The notes below the pieces were generated by a model. The model was given only the letters and a program-made list of their open reading frames with translations. It was not told the DNA's origin and made no database searches. Below are positions 24,837 through 32,177 of a stretch of 64,000 nt of DNA, one piece after another. This DNA comes from Limnoglobus roseus (GTDB lineage: Bacteria; Planctomycetota; Planctomycetia; Gemmatales; Gemmataceae). How positions within the stretch are numbered: the first letter of the stretch is position 1; each line of letters opens with the position of its first letter. The stretch spans positions 8,570,163-8,634,162 of the forward strand of contig NZ_CP042425.1 of NCBI RefSeq assembly GCF_008254045.1, written 5' to 3'. The position numbers and the translations under genes are program-made.

Positions 24837-25205
24837 ATGCCGAGCTTCAACGGCGACCGCCGCGATGACTACGAACCGCGCCCCCGGACAGCCTCGCCCA
24901 ACAACGGTTTGATCCTGGCCGGCCTAGTCGCCGGCTTGAGCTGCGGCGTAGTCGTGCTGCTCGGCCTCTGGATGTTCCGCCAGCCGCAGATGAGCCAGGA
25001 GCGGCTCCGAGCTCGTGAACAGGCCGAGGAACACGAAGATCGAATCCGACAATACGAGCGGGCCGGCGTCAACAATATCGGCGAGGCCGGTCGGAAGCTC
25101 GTGGAACAAACGGAGGAAGAAGAACGACAACAGGCGGCAGGCGAAAACCCGAAACCTAAGCGGGTTAATCCCCCACACAACGGCAAGGGTGCGCACCATC
25201 CATAG
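24837..25205 (+). CDS. Single-pass membrane protein with NNIGEAGRKLVE motif, 122 aa
   Basis: Residues 1-22 are charged, 23-47 a transmembrane helix (GLILAGLVAGLSCGVVVLLG), and the rest a charged coiled coil (QERLRAREQAEEHEDRIRQY). Near residue 79 it carries NNIGEAGRKLVEQTEEEE, which recurs at the end of the convergent gene 25207-26490 (NNIGEAGRKLVEEIEKEE). The stops of the two genes are one base apart. The shared motif suggests interaction with a common partner or one origin. Unrecognised otherwise. Confidence 0.65.
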   Translation: MPSFNGDRRDDYEPRPRTASPNNGLILAGLVAGLSCGVVVLLGLWMFRQPQMSQERLRAREQAEEHEDRIRQYERAGVNNIGEAGRKLVEQTEEEERQQAAGENPKPKRVNPPHNGKGAHHP

Positions 25206-25206
25206 G

Positions 25207-26490
25207 TCACTTTTTGCCGCCCTTTTCGAGTTCGTCCCGACGCTTCTGGGCCTCCGCTTCCTCTTTTTCAATTTCTTCGACCAGCTTGCGGCCTGCCTCG
25301 CCGATGTTGTTGATCTTGCCCGTCTCCTGCCCTTCAACTGCGCGATTCAGCAGGAGGTACATTTTGTTCAGCGGCACGTTGATGTACGCGATGAGGTCGT
25401 TCTTCAGCCCGGCGACATAGTTATCCATCCGGCCCCAGAAAATTTCGGACTCCTTCTCGCTGTCCTTTTTTTTCTGCTGACTCTCCATCAAGAACTCGGC
25501 TGAAGCCGCAAGGCGGTCGCCTTTCTCGCGGGACCGGATGCCCTCTGAGGCGTCTTGGATCGCCGACACGCGGGCCATGAGGCCCGAGAACTGCGCGAAG
25601 CTCCGATTCATCTCCGTGAGCTTCCGACTGCTCTCCTCCGTCTCCTCTTTGAACTTCCCGAGCTTCTCGGCCGCGCTCATCAACAAATCTGTCGCGTTCC
25701 CCGCGAAGCCACCGGGCGATCTGACGGGAGCGCCCCCCGGTTTGCCGCCTTCCGCTGGCCCGCCGCTCATCGCCTTCGACAGGGCTGCACCCACGACGGC
25801 CCCGATCAGCGTCCCCAGGCCCGGCACGACCGAGCCGACCGCGGCCCCGGCTTCCGCGCCGGCCGCGGTCCCGGCCGCTCGCCCGACGAACTGCCCCACC
25901 ACCTCTCCCGCCGCCTTGCCGCCGTAGCGGGTGGCCTGCGTCGTCGCCCACTCGCCGGCCTTCCGCCCGACGCCCGTCTTCGTGAGGAAACTGCGGATCG
26001 TTCCCCCAGCGGCCTTCCCAACCCGGGAATTGTTCGCCCACCGGGTTGCTTTCCCCATGGCCCATCGCCCGACCCGCGTTTTCCGGAAGGCGTCCGCCGC
26101 CCGAGCCATCCGCCCTGGCTTCGACACCGCAGACGTTTGCGGCCCCGCCTGCGAGCCTTTCACCTCACCCGTCTGGGCGGTTTGAATGCGCGACAGTGCT
26201 TCCGAAATGATCCTCGCGCTCGCCGCCCCGATCAGTTCCCCGACGCGGCCCCATCGCTCGACCGTTTCACCCTTAATCCCCTGCGTGTCATTCTCCGAGG
26301 ACTCCCCATTCCGCCCCGTGTTGATCCTCTCGACGGTCGCCGTCAGTCGATCAAGTGCGGCGGCGAGTTTCGGGTCGGTCAACTCGTCCCGTGACTGCGA
26401 CTTCTCGGCCGCTGGCGCGGCCGGCGTGGCGGGTGGCTGGGAGACGCCGAACGCCTCGTCGAGGTCGGGGTTGTGGCGGGGGTCGTTCAC
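25207..26490 (-). CDS. Gly/Ala-rich protein with coiled coil and NNIGEAGRKLVE motif, 427 aa
   Basis: Three parts. Residues 1-120 are charged and partly disordered. Residues 125-255 are a basic then Gly/Ala-rich segment with glycine-zipper-like helices (GRAAGTAAGAEAGAAVGSV, VPGLGTLIGAVVGAALSKAM), similar to membrane-inserting or tape-measure-like regions. Residues 270-427 are helical (FKEETEESSRKLTEMNRSF and onward), ending with INNIGEAGRKLVEEIEKEEA. It overlaps the upstream gene by four bases. No family recognised; a phage-tail-tape or pore-forming role is only a structural guess. Confidence 0.65.
   Translation of the reverse strand: MNDPRHNPDLDEAFGVSQPPATPAAPAAEKSQSRDELTDPKLAAALDRLTATVERINTGRNGESSENDTQGIKGETVERWGRVGELIGAASARIISEALSRIQTAQTGEVKGSQAGPQTSAVSKPGRMARAADAFRKTRVGRWAMGKATRWANNSRVGKAAGGTIRSFLTKTGVGRKAGEWATTQATRYGGKAAGEVVGQFVGRAAGTAAGAEAGAAVGSVVPGLGTLIGAVVGAALSKAMSGGPAEGGKPGGAPVRSPGGFAGNATDLLMSAAEKLGKFKEETEESSRKLTEMNRSFAQFSGLMARVSAIQDASEGIRSREKGDRLAASAEFLMESQQKKKDSEKESEIFWGRMDNYVAGLKNDLIAYINVPLNKMYLLLNRAVEGQETGKINNIGEAGRKLVEEIEKEEAEAQKRRDELEKGGKK
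26127..26142. repeat. Short palindrome, family A, inside a coding region
   Basis: CCGCAGACGTTTGCGG, one mismatched pair, lies within the 427-aa gene. Its core GCAGACGTTTGC is identical to the copy at 27052-27071. Being coding, it may have been captured during growth of the repeat family. Confidence 0.65.
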
Positions 26491-26909
26491 GCTTTGCCTC
26501 TCATCAATCGGGCGTGTTCTTGGTCGATGAACCGCGAGTAAGAAATGGCCAGCCCAACGGCCTGCGCGACCGTCACACCGAGGCCCGTCTCAGGGTTAAC
26601 CGGGGGTAGCCGGAAAACGCACCGAATCAACCGGGCGAGGTGCCTCATGGCCTCATCTCGAAGCGCGACCGCTTCCTCGCGGTCGCTTTCTGTCAAGCCG
26701 TGGCCATCTCTGGCGGCAAGTATCGCGTGCGTCCTCACGATCTCTCGCACCAAGCACCGCCACTTCATCCCGCCGTGCATCCTGAACCGCATGTCGATTT
26801 CGGTCGGATCAGCGTGAAACTGACGATCGTTCACGACGTACACGAACAAGTTTTCCGTCTGACGGATGCCGAGTAGGCGGCGCAGCGCTCGCCGGATGAT
26901 TCGCTTCAT
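26487..26909 (-). CDS. Hypothetical protein, 140 aa
   Basis: From the ATG at 26909: MKRIIRRALRRLLGIRQTEN, a very basic amphipathic N-terminus, then a soluble region (LFVYVVNDRQFHADPTEIDM) and helices (REEAVALRDEAMRHLARLIR). It overlaps the 427-aa gene by four bases, so the two are translationally coupled. An upstream extension to 27029 is Pro/Arg-rich and probably not coding. Unrecognised. Confidence 0.6.
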   Translation of the reverse strand: MKRIIRRALRRLLGIRQTENLFVYVVNDRQFHADPTEIDMRFRMHGGMKWRCLVREIVRTHAILAARDGHGLTESDREEAVALRDEAMRHLARLIRCVFRLPPVNPETGLGVTVAQAVGLAISYSRFIDQEHARLMRGKA

Positions 26910-27051
26910 GCCCCTGAGATGTCCCCGGCGTTTTGGGCCGGCCGCGTGGGGCGGCGTGCGGGCGTTCTGCGCACGAAATCGCGGGGTTTTTGACGGGGGT
27001 TGCCCGCTGCCATCAAATGCCATCGTCATGGCGAACGGTCGGTCTCGGTGG

Positions 27052-27071
27052 CACCGCAGACGTTTGCGGTG
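27052..27071. repeat. Short palindrome, family A
   Basis: CACCGCAGACGTTTGCGGTG, one mismatched pair; intergenic. Confidence 0.8.
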
Positions 27072-27085
27072 TCATCAGCCTCCAC

Positions 27086-27107
27086 CCCTCCCCCTTGAGG
27101 GGGAGGG
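27086..27107. repeat. Hairpin CCCTCCCCC-TTGA-GGGGGAGGG
   Basis: Perfect 9-bp arms with a TTGA loop. It is unrelated in sequence to family A but lies 15 bp from one of its members. Hairpins of this form are common interspersed repeats in other bacteria; here a single copy is seen. Confidence 0.7.
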
Positions 27108-27369
27108 AGATTGATCCGTTCCGAGTCGGCGAGCTGCCAGCAGGGGTAATGGGGAGTTTTGTCGCGTGGTGGGGCGACCTGGCTCCCGGGAGGTCACGGG
27201 CGCCACCCGCAGGAAGTGACCGAGTTTTGAGTCGCACCCGTCGGGGCGGGGCCGTGTGGGTCTGGCGTGGGGCGGCGTGGGGGACATCATCTCGACATCA
27301 AGGGCCGAAGTGGCTTTTGATCGCGACGGCCTGTGAAGCCGTCGCCACGCCGAGTTCGAAACCCGTGGG

Positions 27370-27393
27370 TGGACCGCAAACGTGTGCGGTCCA
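27370..27393. repeat. Short palindrome, family A variant
   Basis: TGGACCGCA and TGCGGTCCA arms around AACGTG. It lies 18 bp upstream of the ATG of the gene at 27411 and could influence its expression. Confidence 0.75.
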
Positions 27394-27410
27394 CCCCTTC
27401 GGAGACGCCC

Positions 27411-27890
27411 ATGAGCACCGTTCCCCCGCCCGCCGACCCCGACGACGGTGGGCGGCGGCGCCCCGGCCGGCCGACGAAACTCACCGACGAACTGTGGCAA
27501 TTGTTCGTGGAATTGCTCCTGGAGGGCTGTTTCCGCTCGACGGCGTGCCGAAATCTCGGCGTGGGGAAAACGACGTTTACCCGCTGGATGCAAGCCGGGA
27601 AGCGGTACCCGCGGGGCCGGTACGGGCAATTTCGGGCCGCGGTCGAGGGGGCCGAGGCCCGGGCGGAGGCGAACGCCCTTCGCCTCATCCTGGCGGCCGG
27701 GAAGAAAGACCCCAAGTACCTCGTCTGGTGGCTGGAGCGGAAGTACCCCGGCCGGTACGGTCAGTGCCGCGGGGAGTTGAGCGACCTGAAGCGAAAACTC
27801 TGCGAACTGGAGAAGGAAGTGGGCAAGGCCGTCCGCGACTTGGGATTGCCGAACGACGCGATCGGCGAGAGTGACGGCGGGGCGGGGTAA
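27411..27890 (+). CDS. Phage terminase small-subunit-like HTH protein, 159 aa
   Basis: After a disordered start the protein reads GRPTKLTDELWQLFVELLLE, then CFRSTACRNLGVGKTTFTRW, a helix-turn-helix of the kind that opens phage terminase small subunits. It continues with RYGQFRAAVEGAEARAEANA and WWLERKYPGRYG, the usual end of the DNA-binding part, then a C-terminal coiled coil (SDLKRKLCELEKEVGKAVRD). Terminase small subunits recognise packaging DNA; no large subunit is found in the window, so a packaging role is uncertain. It is paralogous to the next gene. Confidence 0.7.
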   Translation: MSTVPPPADPDDGGRRRPGRPTKLTDELWQLFVELLLEGCFRSTACRNLGVGKTTFTRWMQAGKRYPRGRYGQFRAAVEGAEARAEANALRLILAAGKKDPKYLVWWLERKYPGRYGQCRGELSDLKRKLCELEKEVGKAVRDLGLPNDAIGESDGGAG

Positions 27891-27970
27891 GGTCCGATCG
27901 CGTCGGGCGGACCCCGCGACGTGGACAACTCCGGAATGAAACTCCTACCACCTGCGAAGAGGAATTGCTG

Positions 27971-28429
27971 ATGAACGACACGATCCCGCCCAACGATGAC
28001 GACGGCGATCCCGGCCGGCACGGCCGGCCGACGAAGCTGACCGACGCCCTGTTCCGGGCGTTCGTCGACCTGCTCCTCCGCGGGTCGTTCCGGTCGACGG
28101 CGTGCGGAGAACTCGGCGTCGCCCCGGCCACGTTCCGCCGGTGGCTGCGGAACGGCAAGGCGTACCCGGAGGGCATCTACGCGGACTTCCGCCGGGCCGT
28201 GGCCGCGGCCGAGTCGCGGGCCGAGCACCAGATGGTCGCGCGAATCGTGGCCGCGGCGGCCGAAGACTGGCAGGCGGCCGCGTGGCTACTGGAGCGGAAG
28301 TACCCGCACCGGTACGGCGAGTTGGGGGAACTGAAGCGGGAGGTCCGCGAGCTGGAGAAGAAGATGCGCGACCTCGGGCTCGACCCGCCGAAGAGCGACG
28401 AGGCCGAGGATGACGAGCCGACCGGGTGA
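27971..28429 (+). CDS. Phage terminase small-subunit-like HTH protein, paralogue, 152 aa
   Basis: Same architecture as its neighbour: GRPTKLTDALFRAFVDLLLR, then SFRSTACGELGVAPATFRRW, then AAAWLLERKYPHRYGELGEL and a C-terminal coiled coil. About half the residues match the upstream gene, so the pair arose by tandem duplication and has diverged. The ATG at 27971 is chosen over the TTG at 27965 because a GAGGAA-type site lies ahead of it. The gap between the genes is 80 bp, consistent with one transcript. Confidence 0.7.
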   Translation: MNDTIPPNDDDGDPGRHGRPTKLTDALFRAFVDLLLRGSFRSTACGELGVAPATFRRWLRNGKAYPEGIYADFRRAVAAAESRAEHQMVARIVAAAAEDWQAAAWLLERKYPHRYGELGELKREVRELEKKMRDLGLDPPKSDEAEDDEPTG

Positions 28430-28477
28430 CGGCGGTGTGCGTGTGGAGGTAGATGACCCCGGTCCGCGGCGACGCGA

Positions 28478-29290
28478 TTACGGCTGTCGGCGGATCGACC
28501 CGTCGTCCCCGTCGATGAACGGCCGCCGACGGATATCCGGCTGCACGCCCAACGCCGGCGTCCACCGGGCTGGCGGGCACCACCCGCTCAGGTCGAGGTG
28601 CTGGCGGAGGTACGGGATCCGAGACGTGCCGTAGAACAACTCCCGCGGGTACATCGACGTCGGCCGGCTCGTCGCCGGGTCGAACAGGCCCGCCGCGACG
28701 CACGCCTCTGTGACCAGTTCCGCACAGAAGTACTTCCGCCGCATCGACGGGTCGGGGTTCGCCGGGTCGAAGTTGACGGCGAACGGGCGGCCGAACAGCG
28801 GCGTCCGGACCGGCCCCTTCATCCGGAAGATCGTCCCCTCCTTGAACATCCGCAGGCCGGCGAAGTGGCGGCCGCCCGCCGCCTCGGCGAACGCCGTCAG
28901 CCGGGCCGACTGGTCGGCCGTCAACGGCACCGCCCGCTCCCGCATCCACACCCGCTTCGTGTCGGCGTAGTGCGTCATCCGGGGGATGAGGTCGAGGGCG
29001 CGAATGTACAGGGTGCTGTCGGGGCCGGCCTCCAGCAGGGCGAGGCTGCCGTCCGGCCGGGCGAACACGATGCCGGAGTGGTGCGGGGCGCCGCTGTGGC
29101 CGAGGAGGTGCCCGAACCGGGCGATGAACCAGTCCTCGGTGGCCAGGTAGAGGTCGCCGGGCTGGGGGGCGTATTCGCGGGCGGGGAGCCGGAGTTGGTA
29201 GTCGATCGCGGCCGCGGGGGCGTAGACGTAACCCGTCGAGGAGGGCGGGGCGGCCGGGGCGAGGGCCAACAGGAGCGCGCACGTGAGCAT
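28478..29290 (-). CDS. Secreted permuted NlpC/P60 (YiiX-like) cysteine hydrolase, 270 aa
   Basis: Residues 1-14 form a short signal peptide (MLTCALLLALAPAA). The body matches the circularly permuted papain-like NlpC/P60 group: PGDLYLATEDWFIARFGH, then the His segment APHHSGIVFARPDGS, and later the Cys segment RRKYFCAELVTEACVAAGLF. Relatives hydrolyse amide or ester bonds in cell-wall peptides or lipids. The catalytic Cys and His both appear intact. It sits beyond the terminase-like pair, facing it convergently, and is not in an operon. Confidence 0.75.
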   Translation of the reverse strand: MLTCALLLALAPAAPPSSTGYVYAPAAAIDYQLRLPAREYAPQPGDLYLATEDWFIARFGHLLGHSGAPHHSGIVFARPDGSLALLEAGPDSTLYIRALDLIPRMTHYADTKRVWMRERAVPLTADQSARLTAFAEAAGGRHFAGLRMFKEGTIFRMKGPVRTPLFGRPFAVNFDPANPDPSMRRKYFCAELVTEACVAAGLFDPATSRPTSMYPRELFYGTSRIPYLRQHLDLSGWCPPARWTPALGVQPDIRRRPFIDGDDGSIRRQP

Positions 29291-29766
29291 GTAAGGTCCC
29301 GTCCTGGGTTGCGGCAGTGTTGGGCGGGGAAGGATACCCGACGTTCCGCCGCTTCCGGCCTTCCGAATTGCGACTCGGCCCGGGGAACTGAATTCGGCGG
29401 GCGGGTTCTCGCGTTTGGCGAGAATCGGTCAGGTGTGCGCGACGCTTTCGGTTCTACCACATGAAGCGTGCGGCCACACCGTGGAGTCCCTCTGAAATCC
29501 CATCGGCAGTTCAGTGGTACACGGAACAATCTTGGCCGCCGGTGTTAGGCGGCGCTAATACTGGTACATTTTGTTCGGGGGTGCCCCCCTCGTGGGGCGT
29601 TCAAAACCCCGCCGTGAGAAAGTTCGGCGACCGGCTTGTCGCGTCACGTTTGGCTCGCTTCCGAGCGCACGCACGGAGACGGAGTGAGCCGTCCGGTATG
29701 TCAGAAAAACCCAGGTTGGCGGCGAAAATTTCGCGGTCAAAGGTGCCCTCCGCCGCCGGTGTGAAA
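29291..29766. other. 476-bp gap without a supported gene
   Basis: AT content is locally raised at 29530-29580 and around 29710-29770. Frames on both strands are short. I see no repeat of the families described here. Confidence 0.45.
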
Positions 29767-30213
29767 TTATCGAGGTGCGCCACCGCGGATGCCGGCGACG
29801 AGGTCGAGGTGCTGCAGGAACGCGGAAACGCCCCCGCAAGCCTCGACGGCCTCGGCCACCTGACGCGCTTCCGCCACGCCGCCGCACACACCGACGACGG
29901 TGTTGACCAGCGCGACGTTCGACAGGACGGAGGCGAGGTCTGAGGAACGGGTCGGTGTAACGTCCGAGCTCGGCGTGGGGGCGGTCAAGGTCGTCGCCTT
30001 CGGCTCAACGGTCCCGCGTGCGGTCGACGGGGCCGGCTTCGTGCCGAGGCCCTTGGTGACGATGCCCCGCTGGTTGTGGACGGACTTTCGGATGGCGTCA
30101 GCCGACGCCGTGAGGCCCATCGCCTTGGCCTTCCGGATGACCTCGTCGGCCGTCAGGGTGATGTCGGACGTGAGGATGTCTCGGACGGTCGCGCTAACAG
30201 AAACTCGTGACAT
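29767..30213 (-). CDS. Hypothetical protein with HTH-like N-terminus, 148 aa
   Basis: The N-terminal 50 residues (VRDILTSDITLTADEVIRKA, then GLTASADAIRKSVHNQRGIV) read as two helices plus a wing-like segment and may bind nucleic acid. A Thr/Pro/Ser-rich linker follows (TTLTAPTPSSDVTPTRSS), then a helical C-terminal part (LVNTVVGVCGGVAEARQVAE). Unrecognised. The clean ATG and coding composition support it. It lies at the right end of the palindrome-bearing cluster. Confidence 0.55.
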   Translation of the reverse strand: MSRVSVSATVRDILTSDITLTADEVIRKAKAMGLTASADAIRKSVHNQRGIVTKGLGTKPAPSTARGTVEPKATTLTAPTPSSDVTPTRSSDLASVLSNVALVNTVVGVCGGVAEARQVAEAVEACGGVSAFLQHLDLVAGIRGGAPR

Positions 30214-30421
30214 GGAACGGACTCTTTGGGTAGTACTCGGCCCTCCCCACTGAGAGGGTCCGAGAGGTCATTGAACAGCAGGCCTGATCGCGGGCAATGC
30301 GAAGATGCGCAATTTGAACGGGTTGTGAGGTGGTTCGCCCGCTAAAATTCGACCCCAAAGCGAGGAGGTTCGGGACGGAACGCCACCGCAGACGCCTGCA
30401 CTTCTATCTCCAAAACCCCCG

Positions 30422-31165
30422 TCAGCACGGGACGGCGAGCACGGCTTGGCGACGCCGGGCCGCCCGGACCATCAGCGCCCCGACGCCCAACGGCACGGCC
30501 ACCTGGGCGACCTGGGCCCACCCGACCAAGCTCAGGAACGGCAGCGCCCACCCGTCGTGCAACGGGACCGGCAGCCAGGCCACGCCGAGCGTCCAGGTCG
30601 ATTGGCCCGGGTCGTCCCGGAACTGGATCGCCGAGACGAGCGACCCGGCGACCGTCAGCACCTGGGCGCCCGCGGCCGCGAACCACCACCGGCTCACCCG
30701 GCCGCGGACGTACAGCCGGGTGAAAAGCACCGCCAAGAGCACGAACGGTACGAACCGGACGCCCCACGCCAGGCCGTACGCGAGGGCGACCATCGCCGGC
30801 CGGGGCAGCAGGTCCGTGTCACCGACGGTCAGCCACGCGCCCACGTTCGCGGCAACGCCGAACGCCAGCACGGTGGCCGCGAACGCCAGCACCGTCGCCG
30901 GCAGCGGCAGCAAGCCGAACGCCAGGAGCGGGTGCCGGGACGACCACCGGGCCCGCCGGTAGTCCTCGGCCGCCCGGGCCGCCAGTACGGTCGGCTCCCC
31001 TACCCTCGCGATCAACACGTCGTCGGTCATGGTCAACCCCTCCCCGTCCGTGAGATCGTCGGCGTGGTCCCGCAACTCGGCCATCAGCCGCCGGCGGGAC
31101 CTGGCGGGCACGCCCCGCCGGGCCAACTCGTCGTCCACCCGCTCAGCCCAACTCCGGTTCGGCAT
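30422..31165 (-). CDS. Membrane protein with HAAS-type N-terminus, partner of PadR, 247 aa
   Basis: The first 65 residues (RVDDELARRGVPARSRRRLM, then AELRDHADDLTDGEG) form the HAAS-like helical domain that commonly follows PadR regulators. Five to six transmembrane helices follow (LLAFGLLPLPATVLAFAATV, MVALAYGLAWGVRFVPFVLL and others). Its start overlaps the PadR gene by 23 bp. Such proteins are thought to bind the PadR regulator or to report membrane state. No transporter ATPase is linked. Confidence 0.8.
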   Translation of the reverse strand: MPNRSWAERVDDELARRGVPARSRRRLMAELRDHADDLTDGEGLTMTDDVLIARVGEPTVLAARAAEDYRRARWSSRHPLLAFGLLPLPATVLAFAATVLAFGVAANVGAWLTVGDTDLLPRPAMVALAYGLAWGVRFVPFVLLAVLFTRLYVRGRVSRWWFAAAGAQVLTVAGSLVSAIQFRDDPGQSTWTLGVAWLPVPLHDGWALPFLSLVGWAQVAQVAVPLGVGALMVRAARRRQAVLAVPC

Positions 31166-31502
31166 GGCCGCCTCCGTTCAACGCGGCGGCGACGGCCGCC
31201 GCGACCTGTTCCCACCGGCTCGTGGCCGCGGCGAGCCGCTTCCGCCCGAGCGGCCGGATCCGATACACGACCCGCGTCCGGCCGCCGACGGCCTCGCGGG
31301 TGCCGGCGACGAGCCCCTCGGCCTCCAACCGGTGGAGGACCGGGTAGACGCTTCCCTCGCCGAACGCGAGGACGCCCCCGGTCGTGAGGCGGATGCCCTG
31401 GACGAGGTCGTACCCGTGCATCGGCTGCCGGGCCAACAGGCGGAGGAGCAGGAGCTCCGGCACGCCGTTGAGGAAGTCGGTGTCCTTGCGAGCAGTTGTC
31501 AT
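31143..31502 (-). CDS. PadR-family transcriptional regulator, 119 aa
   Basis: From the ATG at 31502, the winged helix is clear: LNGVPELLLLRLLARQPMHG, YDLVQGIRLTTGGVLAFGEG, then SVYPVLHRLEAEGLVAGTRE and the wing RTRVVYRIRPLGRKRLA. The C-terminal helix is short, as in the small PadR class. It overlaps the membrane-protein gene and is the first gene of this two-gene operon; PadR proteins usually repress their own operon. Confidence 0.92.
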   Translation of the reverse strand: MTTARKDTDFLNGVPELLLLRLLARQPMHGYDLVQGIRLTTGGVLAFGEGSVYPVLHRLEAEGLVAGTREAVGGRTRVVYRIRPLGRKRLAAATSRWEQVAAAVAAALNGGGHAEPELG

Positions 31503-31870
31503 GGGGACCGTGATACCACGAGCTGCGAGGTATGACAAGCCGAATACATCGAGCCACGAGGCATTGCGGCGGAGACCCGGCGAACTCATCGTGTCAGGCT
31601 GAGGAGGTCAGAGTCGGTCGCCCCTCCGATCGCAGGCGGCCTCGACACGAAAAGGTGACGTGGCGTCGGGACAGGATGCCACGTCGAACGGGGAGGGAGA
31701 AGAGAAGAAGAAGTCTTCTCTTCTCCCTCCCCGTCACCTCACCCCATGCGTCGGTTCGGAAAAACATCTTGGCATCTTGGCACGTGCCTAGTTTTCAAGG
31801 GTTTATGTCGTGCGGTATCTTGGCACGTTGGGTACATGCCAAGTTGCTTGGGTGTATCGTGGCGTGAGGG
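31503..31870. other. Intergenic region with a long hairpin and short direct repeats
   Basis: No supported gene. It contains the 21-bp-arm hairpin at 31688-31734 and three copies of a CTTGGCA-type word between 31765 and 31830 (ATCTTGGCATCTTGGCACGT, later TATCTTGGCACGTTG), followed by the inverted word ATGCCAAG. The minus strand of this part may belong to the decayed frame that ends at 31871. Confidence 0.5.
31688..31734. terminator. Perfect 21-bp-arm hairpin
   Basis: ACGGGGAGGGAGAAGAGAAGA (21 bases, 31688-31708, first and last bases included) pairs without mismatch with 31714-31734 around the loop AGAAG. The arms are purine on one strand and pyrimidine on the other. It lies 186 bp upstream of the PadR start, so it would end transcripts arriving from the left or act as a structured repeat. 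Confidence 0.6.
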
Positions 31871-32050
31871 TCAGGCGGCTTTCGCGACGGTCTGTTGATG
31901 GGCGTCGATCATGGCGAGGATCGCCTTCCGAATGTAGTCCGGCAGGTCAGGCCATGCCGTGGTGACTTTCGACAGGTCGGGACATGTGGGAGGACATGTG
32001 GCCTCGACGGGCGTGCGTTTTCCCTTGAATTTCAAGGTATTCCGCTCGGC
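31871..32050 (-). pseudogene. C-terminal end of an integrase-like gene
   Basis: The minus strand reads AERNTLKFKGKRTPVEATC, then PPTCPDLSKVTTAWPDLPDY, then IRKAILAMIDAHQQTVAKAA and stops at 31871. The pattern WPxLPxxIRxxILAMI near the end is, from memory, that of planctomycete phage-integrase tails. No start or catalytic part remains. It abuts a partial tRNA-Asn at 32057, the usual place for a tRNA-targeting integrase gene, which supports the reading. Confidence 0.4.
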
Positions 32051-32056
32051 ACCCCG

Positions 32057-32103
32057 GCCGGCTGTTAACCGGCGGGTCGTAGGTTCGAATCCTACCGGAG
32101 GAG
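32057..32103 (+). tRNA. Partial tRNA-Asn (GUU), 3' part only
   Basis: The anticodon arm GCCGGCTGTTAACCGGC (anticodon GTT), variable loop, T arm (GTAGGTTCGAATCCTAC) and acceptor 3' strand CGGAGGAG are all present. The matching 5' acceptor strand (TCCTCCG) and D arm are absent: upstream of 32057 the sequence is unrelated. It is therefore not a functional tRNA but the kind of 3' segment duplicated at an attachment site when an element integrates into a tRNA gene. Confidence 0.75.
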
Positions 32104-32147
32104 TTCGTCAGGCCGGTCGCGGAACTTTGGACCGGCGGGTTAACGGA

Positions 32148-32177
32148 AACGGCCGAGAGCGGGTGCTCTCGGCCGTT
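32148..32177. terminator. 13-bp stem-loop after the tRNA fragment
   Basis: AACGGCCGAGAGC and GCTCTCGGCCGTT flank the tetraloop GGGT without mismatch. It lies 44 bp beyond the tRNA 3' end, as expected for a tRNA transcription terminator that moved with the fragment. Confidence 0.65.

Larger units (their letters stand above)
26910..27410. other. 500-bp divergent intergenic region with palindromes
   Basis: Separates the leftward series (from 26909) from the two rightward terminase-small-like genes (from 27411). It contains palindromes at 27052-27071, 27086-27107 and 27370-27393 and no supported gene. Confidence 0.6.

Noticed and set aside
22050..27393. The palindrome family considered as a CRISPR array
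   Set aside because: Copies are irregularly spaced, lie between and within genes, and there are no uniform spacers or cas genes.
32057..32103. Complete tRNA-Asn gene
   Set aside because: No sequence before 32057 can form the 5' acceptor strand or D arm.
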